Source: Candidatus Nealsoniibacteriota bacterium (GTDB lineage Bacteria > Patescibacteriota > Minisyncoccia > Minisyncoccales > GWA2-38-27). From it: a DNA stretch of 18,274 nt. The translations under genes were made by a program, and so were the position numbers. The stretch's first letter is position 1. Each line of letters opens with the position of its first letter. Positions 1 through 4,811 of this stretch are shown one piece after another. The stretch is from the NCBI GenBank assembly GCA_003559065.1, contig PWMZ01000001.1, positions 1 through 18,274 of the forward strand, in the 5' to 3' direction. Under the pieces are notes generated by a model. That model did not search any database, had not been told where the DNA came from, and saw only the letters and a list, made by a program, of their open reading frames with translations.

Positions 1-5
1 CACTC

Positions 6-33
6 TTGACAAGTGTTTATTAATGAATACAAT
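6..33 (+). promoter_or_regulatory. Sigma70-type promoter for the small acidic protein
   Basis: TTGACA at 6-11 is a perfect -35 hexamer. TACAAT at 28-33 matches the -10 consensus at five of six positions, and the spacer is 16 bp. Predicted initiation is near 40, leaving a leader of about 40 nt that contains purine-rich GG runs (around 37-54). Direct sequence observation; activity is inferred. Confidence 0.7.
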
Positions 34-81
34 TAAGGGGCAAAAGGAAAAAGGTCGAAAAAAATAATTTTTAAAAAAAAT

Positions 82-243
82 ATGTTATATCAAAAAAATC
101 ATCAATTTTTTGCCCAAGACGAAGACGAAATAGAAGATGATGTCCCTGTAGAAGATGATGAAGAAATGGAAGATGATGAAGATGTAGAAGATGACGAAGA
201 AATAGAAGACGATGAAGATGTAGAAGATGACGAAGGCTTTTAG
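82..243 (+). CDS. Small, extremely acidic repeat protein (53 aa), function unknown
   Basis: This short reading frame starts at ATG 82 and ends at TAG 241-243. After about 13 ordinary residues it is almost entirely Asp and Glu, built on a 12-residue period (VEDDEE-M/I-EDDED): two full copies at 148-183 and 184-219, then a partial third. It has a consensus promoter 50 bp upstream and a strong hairpin terminator just after the stop, so it looks like a complete monocistronic gene. There is no Cys, no membrane segment and no signal peptide. A purine-rich GGAAAAAGG tract lies about 28 nt upstream of the ATG, too far for a classical ribosome site, so the start is uncertain; the frame stays open back to 37. 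Polyacidic proteins of this sort can bind cations or basic proteins, or resemble acidic tails of transcription and translation factors. No family is recognised. Confidence 0.55.
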   Translation: MLYQKNHQFFAQDEDEIEDDVPVEDDEEMEDDEDVEDDEEIEDDEDVEDDEGF

Positions 244-248
244 ATAAC

Positions 249-282
249 AAAAAAACACCCCTTCAACTAGGGGTGTTTTTTT
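249..282. terminator. Bidirectional intrinsic terminator
   Basis: A perfect 7-bp stem (ACACCCC 255-261 with GGGGTGT 270-276) encloses an 8-nt loop. It has an A-run on the left and a T-run on the right. It therefore reads as a rho-independent terminator both for the acidic-protein gene on the + strand and for the convergent small-protein unit that ends at 284 on the minus strand. Confidence 0.85.
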
Positions 283-283
283 A

Positions 284-379
284 TTAAGGTAAAAAATCAG
301 GAACGACTCTTAGAAAAAAATAAGCGAAAAGAATAACAACAAAAACCACCACCGTTATAATGTTCAAAAATTTAATCAT
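284..379 (-). CDS. 31-residue single-pass membrane peptide, unknown function
   Basis: ATG is the complement of 377-379 and TAA the complement of 284-286. The peptide begins MIKFLN, then has about 17 hydrophobic residues (I7 to F23 region, rich in Val, Ile and Phe), and ends in a short tail RVVPDFLP. It would be a single transmembrane helix with a short charged N-terminus. It starts four bases after the stop of the 83-residue gene. The overlapping TAGGAAAATG puts an AGGA ribosome site right at the junction, which suggests translational coupling. It ends at the shared terminator. No family is recognised; it could be a chance frame, but the spacing, ribosome site and terminator placement favour a real gene. 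Confidence 0.5.
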   Translation of the reverse strand: MIKFLNIITVVVFVVILFAYFFLRVVPDFLP

Positions 380-383
380 TTTC

Positions 384-635
384 CTATTCTTTATAAACTT
401 TATAACCTTCTCTCACTTTTTCCTTTACCTTTAAGCCTACTTCCTGCCCTTTTTTGGCTTTTTTAATCTTTTCATGATCAACTTCCATTGATTTTACTTC
501 TTGAGTAAAATCAGTATCTTTTCCTCCTTCAATTCTAATTTCATCTCCGACAGCCAAAGAGCTTTTTAGTTTAATAACAGCTACCTTAGGTTTAGGAAAA
601 TAGTGAACTACTTCTCCTATTATCTTTGGTTTCAT
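384..635 (-). CDS. EF-Tu domain 2-like small protein (translation elongation factor-like)
   Basis: This 83-residue protein reads as one small beta-barrel. It opens with KIIGEVVHYFPKPKVAVIKL, continues with LAVGDEIRIEGG and a Val/Lys pattern, and ends in GQEVGLKVKEKVREGYKVYK. This is the pattern of the second domain of EF-Tu/IF2-type GTPases and of the C-terminal barrel attached to some U32 peptidases. It has no GTPase domain, so it cannot be a translational GTPase itself. A stand-alone protein of this kind is often annotated 'translation elongation factor-like' in Patescibacteria and archaea; the partner is unknown. It is the first gene of a two-gene unit with the 31-residue membrane peptide. 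A structured RNA with its own promoter and terminator lies immediately upstream and may control it. The ATG has only a distant GAAAGG upstream. Confidence 0.75.
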   Translation of the reverse strand: MKPKIIGEVVHYFPKPKVAVIKLKSSLAVGDEIRIEGGKDTDFTQEVKSMEVDHEKIKKAKKGQEVGLKVKEKVREGYKVYKE

Positions 636-675
636 ATTTTTATTAATTAAGACCTTTCTTATAATATATCATAAC

Positions 676-843
676 GAAAATTAAAAACAACCTTAAAAAA
701 GGTTGTCTTTAATGAGAGGGACAGGATTGATAAACTCGGTTTAATTATTAATATTGAGCTGGACAACTCAAGGATACCCTTAAACCTCCTTTATTAAAAC
801 CCTGTTGTCCTTCGGAAATACTTTTTTGTATTCCTACCCCCTC
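676..843 (-). ncRNA. Structured leader or small RNA with promoter and terminator (attenuator-like)
   Basis: The predicted transcript starts near 843, seven bases after a TAAGAT -10 box, and ends at a hairpin plus T-tract at about 706-676. Its first bases (GAGGGGG, 843-837) pair with CCCUCUC (720-714), a closing stem extended by GGA (834-832)/UCC (726-724). Inside are GGACAAC (810-804) and GUUGUCC (767-761), a 7-bp pair, and a small hairpin GGAAUAC/GUAUUUCC (833-812 region). The terminator's 5' arm GACAACC (707-701) can also pair with GUUGUC, giving mutually exclusive terminator and antiterminator folds. It could be a cis-acting attenuator of the 83-residue gene or a stand-alone RNA; the closing stem is reminiscent of 6S RNA. 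No named class is recognised. Confidence 0.5.
683..706 (-). terminator. Intrinsic terminator of the structured RNA
   Basis: ACAACCTT (687-694) and AAGGTTGT (699-706) form an 8-bp stem with a 4-nt loop. Read on the minus strand it is followed by TTTTTAATTTT, which fits rho-independent termination. It lies between the structured RNA and the start codon of the 83-residue gene at 635. Confidence 0.7.
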
Positions 844-849
844 AAGAGT

Positions 850-878
850 ATCTTAAAAAATTTAGAGGTTTTTGTCAA
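850..878 (-). promoter_or_regulatory. Promoter for the structured RNA
   Basis: On the minus strand, TTGACA (complement of 873-878) is a perfect -35. A 17-bp spacer leads to TAAGAT (complement of 850-855). It sits just beyond the 3' end of tRNA-Arg(CCU), so the RNA is a separate transcription unit. The same TAAGAT -10 sequence is used by the tRNA-Pro promoter at 12602-12607. Confidence 0.7.
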
Positions 879-884
879 TTGCTA

Positions 885-956
885 TGCCCCCGGCAGGAGT
901 CGAACCTACATCTAAAGCTTAGGAGTCTCTTGTTCTGTCCGTTGAACTACGGGGGC
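885..956 (-). tRNA. tRNA-Arg (anticodon CCU)
   Basis: A cloverleaf is visible on the minus strand. The acceptor stem GCCCCCG pairs with CGGGGGC, the D arm is GUUC/GAAC, the anticodon loop is CUCCUAA (anticodon CCU, reads AGG), and the T arm GUAGG-UUCGACU-CCUGC closes it. The discriminator is A at 885 and no CCA is encoded. The anticodon-stem closing pair is an A-G mismatch. It lies between the structured-RNA promoter and the divergent protease gene. Confidence 0.93.
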
Positions 957-978
957 TATCTTAAGACTAACAAAACAT

Positions 979-1007
979 TTGATTGAAATCAAGAAAAAGA
1001 TTATAAT
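979..1007 (+). promoter_or_regulatory. Promoter abutting the HtrA start codon
   Basis: TTGATT (979-984), a 17-bp spacer and a perfect TATAAT (1002-1007) predict initiation at about 1014. The in-frame ATG at 1015 then falls at or within one base of the 5' end of the mRNA. This makes the in-frame TTG at 979 and ATG at 1006 unlikely starts, because they lie inside the -35 and -10 boxes. Confidence 0.65.
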
Positions 1008-1014
1008 GAGCTAT

Positions 1015-2034
1015 ATGAAAAATTCACCAATTATATCGGTAGCCAAAAAAGTGTGCCCAGCGGTAATTACTATTGTTGTTTCTAAAGATCTGCCAAAAGT
1101 AGAAGGATACTACCTTTTCCCTTATGGAGAAAATAATTCTCCTTTACCTAAAATTAAAAAAGGAAACAAAGAATTAACTAAAATAGGAGGAGGATCCGGG
1201 TTTATTGTCTCTAAGGACGGTTATGTTTTAACTTGCTATCATATTGTTGAAGACACAGAAGCTGAATACTCGGTTATTATAGAACCGGGAGAAATATTCC
1301 CGGCTGAAGTTTTAGCCAGAGATAAAATTAACGATTTAGCTATTTTGAAAATAAAAGGAAACAATTTCCCCTATCTTTCTTTGGCTAATTATCAAGCAGA
1401 ACTAGGCCAAGAAGTAGTTGCTATCGGTAATGCCTTGGGAGAGTTCCATGATACCTTAAGCTCCGGTATTGTTTCCGGTCTTTCCAGATATATTCAAGCT
1501 ACCAACAGCATTACCAAACAAGCAGAAAGACTGAGAGGCTTAATTCAAACTGATGCTGCTATTAATCCAGGAAATTCAGGCGGACCCTTAGTAGACATGG
1601 AAGGAAAAGCTATCGGTATCAATACCGCTACAGTAATGAAGGCTCAAAATATAGGTTTTGCTATTCCTATTAAATACGCTAAAAAAGACCTTCAAGAAGT
1701 AAAAAAACATGGAAAACTAATTGTTCCTTTTTTGGGGGTAAAATATATTCTTATTACCGAAGAAATAGCTAAAAAAAACAAATTACCGGTAAATCATGGG
1801 GCTTTTGTCGTCAGAGAAACTTTAGGAGAGTCAGCTATTATAAAAGGTTCAGCCGCCGAAAAAGCCGGCATCAAAGAGTTCGATATTATTTTAGAGGCCA
1901 AAAAAGAAAAAATAACTATTGATAATCCTCTATCGTCCATCTTGAAAAAAATAAAACCGGTTGAAAAAATAAATCTAAAAATACTAAGAAGCGGCAAGGT
2001 AATCAACCTTAAAGTTAATCTCAAGGAGAGATAA
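1015..2034 (+). CDS. htrA: HtrA/Deg-family serine protease with PDZ domain
   Basis: This 339-residue trypsin-fold protease (from ATG 1015) belongs to the S1C family, which degrades or refolds damaged proteins. The catalytic triad is visible: His76 in TCYHIVED, Asp107 in INDLAILKI, and Ser188 in NPGNSGGPL. A C-terminal PDZ-like region of about 100 residues follows (FLGVKY, then SAAEKAGIKEFDIIL), for substrate or peptide binding. The N-terminus MKNSPIISVAKKVCPAVITIVV runs straight into the protease domain, with no signal peptide or clear membrane anchor; most family members are exported. The start is placed at 1015 because a TTGATT-N17-TATAAT promoter ends seven bases before it; the frame stays open to a TTG at 979. 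No ribosome site is visible. No clear terminator follows, and the gene converges on tRNA-His only five bases away. Confidence 0.9.
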   Translation: MKNSPIISVAKKVCPAVITIVVSKDLPKVEGYYLFPYGENNSPLPKIKKGNKELTKIGGGSGFIVSKDGYVLTCYHIVEDTEAEYSVIIEPGEIFPAEVLARDKINDLAILKIKGNNFPYLSLANYQAELGQEVVAIGNALGEFHDTLSSGIVSGLSRYIQATNSITKQAERLRGLIQTDAAINPGNSGGPLVDMEGKAIGINTATVMKAQNIGFAIPIKYAKKDLQEVKKHGKLIVPFLGVKYILITEEIAKKNKLPVNHGAFVVRETLGESAIIKGSAAEKAGIKEFDIILEAKKEKITIDNPLSSILKKIKPVEKINLKILRSGKVINLKVNLKER

Positions 2035-2039
2035 AAATG

Positions 2040-2114
2040 GGCGATCGACGGGGCTCGAACCCGCAAATCTCCTCGGCCACAGCGAGGCGCTTTACCGATT
2101 AAGCTACGACCGCC
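2040..2114 (-). tRNA. tRNA-His (anticodon GUG)
   Basis: On the minus strand, G-1 (2114) followed by GCGGUCG pairs with CGAUCGC plus C73 (2040), the 8-bp acceptor diagnostic of tRNA-His. The D arm is GCUU/AAGC, the anticodon stem is CCUCG/CGAGG with loop CUGUGGC (anticodon GUG), and the T arm is GCGGG-UUCGAGC-CCCGU. Only CA, not CCA, follows C73, so the CCA end is not fully encoded. A T-run follows at once. A degenerate second copy lies about 1 kb away, at 3118-3177. Confidence 0.94.
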
Positions 2115-2132
2115 ATATTATTTGTACTTTTT

Positions 2133-2612
2133 TTATTTCAAAGATTTTAAGGTTTTTTTATGATTATGGATTAAGTAATGACAATTATAACACAAAAAAA
2201 TTAAATTTGAAAATTGATTGTTAGACCTATCGCCATCCAGATGATGAACTAATATTATCCTTTTATCTTTACAGCCGCATCGCCTACAAGATACTTCAAC
2301 GCCCATTCTAATAAGTAATGCCTTATAGTCTATATATTTTCCGTCTATCCAATTAGGATGATCAGGTCCTCGTTGGAGTAGATTTCTCCACTTCATCATG
2401 CAATCTTTAGTACAAAAGAACGTTTTAGAATGTTTTAAAAAACGCGGCTGTCTCCAAATCGTTTTGCCGCACCTATAACAATTAACAAATCTTCCTTTCC
2501 TTTGGGCTTTATATTGACATTTCCGAGAACAATACTTCCCATGTCCTTTTTTGAGCCAATTTGGCTTTGTATAAAAATCTTTTCCGCAAATTTTACAAAA
2601 AACAGTAGGCAT
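2133..2612 (-). CDS. Zinc-finger HNH endonuclease (copy A)
   Basis: This 159-residue protein has three metal-binding modules. Two N-terminal CxxC...CxxxC fingers (Cys6/9/28/32 and Cys45/48/67/71) are likely DNA-binding. A C-terminal HNH nuclease module has Cys109/Cys112, the His123-His124 pair followed by D126 and G127, Asn136, and Cys141/Cys144 with His145 and His149. The HNH fold uses a metal ion to cut DNA phosphodiester bonds; free-standing genes like this are often homing endonucleases or phage or mobile-element nucleases. The substrate here is unknown. It follows its paralogue (copy B) by three bases and was very likely produced by tandem duplication. It lies directly upstream of the intact tRNA-His gene. 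No ribosome site is clear before the ATG. Confidence 0.8.
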   Translation of the reverse strand: MPTVFCKICGKDFYTKPNWLKKGHGKYCSRKCQYKAQRKGRFVNCYRCGKTIWRQPRFLKHSKTFFCTKDCMMKWRNLLQRGPDHPNWIDGKYIDYKALLIRMGVEVSCRRCGCKDKRIILVHHLDGDRSNNQFSNLIFLCYNCHYLIHNHKKTLKSLK

Positions 2613-2615
2613 ATT

Positions 2616-3089
2616 TTAATTCAATAACACATCATGACAATGCACTAAATGATGGCAATTTACGCAAAGCCATATTAAATTATCAATTTCATAATTCTGG
2701 TCATTACCATCTTTATGATGAACCTGTAAAACCCTTCGATCTTTTTTCTTACATAACTTGCACATAGCAGGCCGACCGCTCTCTAGCATTTTCTTTCTAT
2801 ATGTACTAGAACCATCAATCCAAAGAGCATGGCTTGAGCCGGAATAAACCTTATTCCGCCATAAGGCCTGACACGACTTATTGCAAAAAAATTTACCACT
2901 CTTTGAGTACCTGAAATGCTTTGGCGTCCTCCAAATCTTTTTTCCGCATGTGTCACAATTAACAAACTTACCCTTTTTGAAAGATTCATCTCGACATTTT
3001 TTAGAACAACACTTACCCCAACCTCGCTTCAAGTGCCAATTTTTTCCTTTAAACTTTTTTTCACATACTTTACAGGTAATTATGACCAT
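2616..3089 (-). CDS. Zinc-finger HNH endonuclease (copy B)
   Basis: This 157-residue paralogue of copy A has the same layout: fingers at Cys6/9/28/32 and Cys45/48/69/73, then an HNH module with Cys110/Cys113, His124-His125, Asp127-Gly128, Asn137, Cys142/Cys145, and His146 and His150. All key metal and catalytic residues are present, so both copies look intact rather than decaying. Shared signatures include GK-VNC--CGK-IWR-P in the second finger and HH-DG--NN-type spacing in the nuclease core. It is the first gene of the two-gene unit. Upstream (3090-3120) is AT-rich, with no convincing promoter, and the degenerate tRNA-His copy follows at 3118-3177. The role could be homing, defence or phage DNA processing; the sequence does not decide. 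Confidence 0.8.
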   Translation of the reverse strand: MVIITCKVCEKKFKGKNWHLKRGWGKCCSKKCRDESFKKGKFVNCDTCGKKIWRTPKHFRYSKSGKFFCNKSCQALWRNKVYSGSSHALWIDGSSTYRKKMLESGRPAMCKLCKKKDRRVLQVHHKDGNDQNYEIDNLIWLCVNCHHLVHCHDVLLN

Positions 3090-3117
3090 TATCTCATGTT
3101 AGCAGAAAAAACATAAA

Positions 3118-3177
3118 AAGGGAATACCGGCGAACTTCCCACAGCACGGCGCTTTGCTTAATTAAACTACGCTATAA
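3118..3177 (-). pseudogene. Degenerate tRNA-His copy (pseudo-tRNA)
   Basis: On the same strand as the intact tRNA-His, this stretch shares with it, in order, the blocks CCACAGC, GGCGCTTT, ATTAA and CTACG (given on the + strand). These cover the anticodon loop, D arm and D-stem junction. TAAAAA/GGG at the 3' flank is shared too. The variable region and T stem are shortened by roughly ten or more bases, and the acceptor 5' strand is lost, so no cloverleaf can form. The two HNH genes lie exactly between the intact and degenerate copies in direct orientation. Confidence 0.6.
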
Positions 3178-3387
3178 AGTCTGATTACTAAGTAAAAGAT
3201 TTTCTCGCTCAATTTTCCGTTCAATTTGCTCATCAAATGAGATGAAACGACAACAAGTTACTTGCAAATTCCTTACTAGTGGAATTATGCGACTTTGTTC
3301 AAACATATTTTGAGCATAACGCCCAACGCAGTCGCGAATCAAAACGAAATCATACCCTCCGCTAATGCTACGGTAGCAACCTCGCAA
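3172..3387 (-). CDS. Unrecognised ORF or gene remnant of higher GC
   Basis: This 71-codon frame begins at a TTG and can be read a little further upstream without an ATG. It contains a run such as SGGYDFVLIRDCVGRYAQN and ends inside the degenerate tRNA-His copy. No start codon with a ribosome site, promoter or terminator is visible, and I recognise no family. The stretch 3290-3375 is visibly richer in G and C than its surroundings and includes GCGACT...AGTCGC inverted bases, as expected of imported DNA. It is best treated as a fragment of a larger gene. It fills most of the 3178-3479 interval; the rest (3388-3479) shows nothing I can name. Confidence 0.25.
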   Translation of the reverse strand: MRGCYRSISGGYDFVLIRDCVGRYAQNMFEQSRIIPLVRNLQVTCCRFISFDEQIERKIERENLLLSNQTL

Positions 3388-3479
3388 AAAGCTTCCTTTA
3401 CAATTTTCTTTTTGAGTGTTCCCTAAAAAAATTCTAAAAGAAAGGAGATTTATAGGGGAAAAGTCCGAAAGTTTGATAT

Positions 3480-3556
3480 TGGTGCCCTCGGCAGGACTCG
3501 AACCTGCACTCTTTTCCTTAGAAGGGAATTGCTTTATCCGGTTAAGCTACGAGGGC
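3480..3556 (-). tRNA. tRNA-Arg (anticodon UCU), CCA encoded
   Basis: A cloverleaf on the minus strand has acceptor GCCCUCG/CGAGGGC, D arm GCUU/AAGC, anticodon loop CUUCUAA (anticodon UCU, reads AGA) and T arm GCAGG-UUCGAGU-CCUGC. Discriminator A is followed by an encoded CCA (3482-3480). The outermost anticodon-stem pair is mismatched. It begins only 15 bases after the last gene of the pilus operon, with no terminator between, so read-through transcription is possible. Confidence 0.93.
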
Positions 3557-3571
3557 CTAATTAGATTATAC

Positions 3572-3811
3572 TTAAAAATCCTCATTAATCAAATTTTCGA
3601 AGGGACTTTCTTCAAAATCAATAAATTCTTTTTCTTCTAGGTTTTTTAAAAATAGTTGATACTCTTTCTCGTTTAAAGAAATTCCTTCTTCTTTTTTTTC
3701 TGTTTTTTCATATTGAGAAAAAAAATAAAGAGGAAAAAGCAAAGAAATTAAAAAAAGAGTTAAGAACAAAAAGATTAAACCTTTATCTAAAATAAATATT
3801 ATTTTTTTCAT
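3572..3811 (-). CDS. Small membrane-anchored protein at the end of the pilus operon
   Basis: This 79-residue protein starts MKKIIFILDKG and has one long hydrophobic segment (about residues 11-32, LIFLFLTLFLISLLFPLYFF). A highly charged, mostly acidic tail of about 45 residues follows. It starts in the stop codon of pilO (TAATG, one shared base), so it is almost certainly translated with it. Its position after PilM-N-O is where pilP lies in classical clusters, but it is too short for PilP and lacks a lipoprotein Cys box, so I do not name it so. It may be a small accessory subunit of the inner-membrane alignment complex. Confidence 0.7.
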   Translation of the reverse strand: MKKIIFILDKGLIFLFLTLFLISLLFPLYFFSQYEKTEKKEEGISLNEKEYQLFLKNLEEKEFIDFEESPFENLINEDF

Positions 3812-4308
3812 TATTTTCCAAAAACTTTAATTAATAAAGAGGCTTCTATTTCTTGAATGAGTTCTTTCTCCTCAAAAACAGTCAAATTAAGAATTTCCAA
3901 AAAGAAAGGGGCCCTTTCTAATTCTTGCAAAAAATTGGTAAATTCTAAAAAATTACCCTTTAAAGTAATCTGCAATCTTAAAGACGGCCAATCATTACTC
4001 CCGGCCGGCTGAGGGGAAATTTGAAATAAAAGATTGTTTTCTTCTGCTTTTTCTTCTAGAAAGCCGATAAATTCTATTGGTGTTTTAAGATCAATAAATC
4101 TTTCTTGTATTTTTTTCATTTTTTCTTTTATTTCTCCTTCTTTTTCTCTAAATTCAGAAATATTGTCTGATCTTTCTTGAAGGGTCATGGCTTCTATTTT
4201 TATCTCTTCAATCTCAGAAAAGAATTTATTAAATCTTAAAACAGTGATTATAAGAATAATTATTAAAACGATTAAAACTAAAACTAAAATTAACTTGCTT
4301 TTTTTCAT
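3811..4308 (-). CDS. pilO: Type IV pilus inner-membrane protein PilO
   Basis: The 165-residue protein has a very short basic N-terminus (MKKSK) and one transmembrane helix (about residues 5-24, LILVLVLIVLIIILIITVL). A coiled-coil stretch of Glu/Lys heptads (about 30-75) follows, and then a small alpha/beta domain with PIEFIGFLEEKAEENNL and FTNFLQELERAPFFLEILNLTV. This is the PilO/GspM-like ferredoxin-fold pattern. PilO pairs with PilN through coiled coils and links the cytoplasmic PilM ring to the pilus. Its start overlaps the pilN stop by four bases and it shares one base with the next gene. Family assignment rests on layout and on the PilM-N-O order more than on a unique motif. Confidence 0.85.
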   Translation of the reverse strand: MKKSKLILVLVLIVLIIILIITVLRFNKFFSEIEEIKIEAMTLQERSDNISEFREKEGEIKEKMKKIQERFIDLKTPIEFIGFLEEKAEENNLLFQISPQPAGSNDWPSLRLQITLKGNFLEFTNFLQELERAPFFLEILNLTVFEEKELIQEIEASLLIKVFGK

Positions 4309-4811
4309 ATTAAAAAGGTTACAAAAAAATTAATATTCTTCCTTTCTACCCAATTTAAAGGAGGAAAGTTTACTTCTTGGAATCTCTCTTGTAGTCTTTC
4401 TTGAAAAATTAAAAGGTCTTCTCTAGAAAGAATAAAACCGTCCAAAGAAGCCTTATTTTCGGAAAAAGAAAAACGATCCAAATGAGCGTCTTTCGGTAAA
4501 GCTTCAATAATTTCTTTTAAAACTTCGGAATAATAGACTTTTTCTTGAAAAAAATTATTAATCTTTACTAATTCTTCGTTTATTTCTTCTATTTCTTTTT
4601 CAAATTCTTTGTCTTTTTCAAATTCTTTTAAACTTTCAATCAAACTTTGTTTTGTTCTCAGCTGGGAGTTAAAATAAATATTTAAAAACAAAGACAACAA
4701 AATCAAACAAATTAAGAAAAAGTTTAGTAAAACCAAAATAATAATTTGAATTTTTTCTTTTTCAATTTTTATTAACTCTTTTTTTTCAGAATCAGGAAGT
4801 AAATTAATCAT
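4305..4811 (-). CDS. pilN: Type IV pilus inner-membrane protein PilN
   Basis: The 168-residue protein begins with MINLLPDSEKKELI, the conserved cytoplasmic INLLP motif by which PilN docks in the groove of PilM. A transmembrane helix (about residues 21-45) follows, then a long Glu/Lys coiled coil (about 50-95) and a compact domain containing YYSEVLKEIIEALPKDAHLD. These are the hallmarks of PilN. Its first eight bases overlap the end of pilM and its end overlaps pilO by four bases, so the three are translated together. Confidence 0.92.
   Translation of the reverse strand: MINLLPDSEKKELIKIEKEKIQIIILVLLNFFLICLILLSLFLNIYFNSQLRTKQSLIESLKEFEKDKEFEKEIEEINEELVKINNFFQEKVYYSEVLKEIIEALPKDAHLDRFSFSENKASLDGFILSREDLLIFQERLQERFQEVNFPPLNWVERKNINFFVTFLI

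Noticed and set aside
720..843. 4.5S/SRP RNA or tmRNA identity for the structured RNA
   Set aside because: No GGAA-type SRP hairpin motif, no tRNA-like ends and no tag-peptide frame are visible.
957..975. TAAGAT as a -10 for tRNA-Arg(CCU)
   Set aside because: It lies one base before the mature tRNA 5' end, so initiation would fall inside the tRNA.
979..1014. TTG (979) or ATG (1006) as the HtrA start
   Set aside because: Both overlap the TTGATT/TATAAT promoter boxes and add residues not seen in the family; ATG 1015 preferred.
1794..2066. Minus-strand frame opposite the HtrA 3' end, and similar frames opposite other genes
   Set aside because: Antisense shadows of clear coding genes with no start signals or family features.
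3290..3345. Integron-like attC core (GTTGGGC / GTTATGC)
   Set aside because: Only one core heptamer fits; no paired inverse core, no integrase and no cassette structure.
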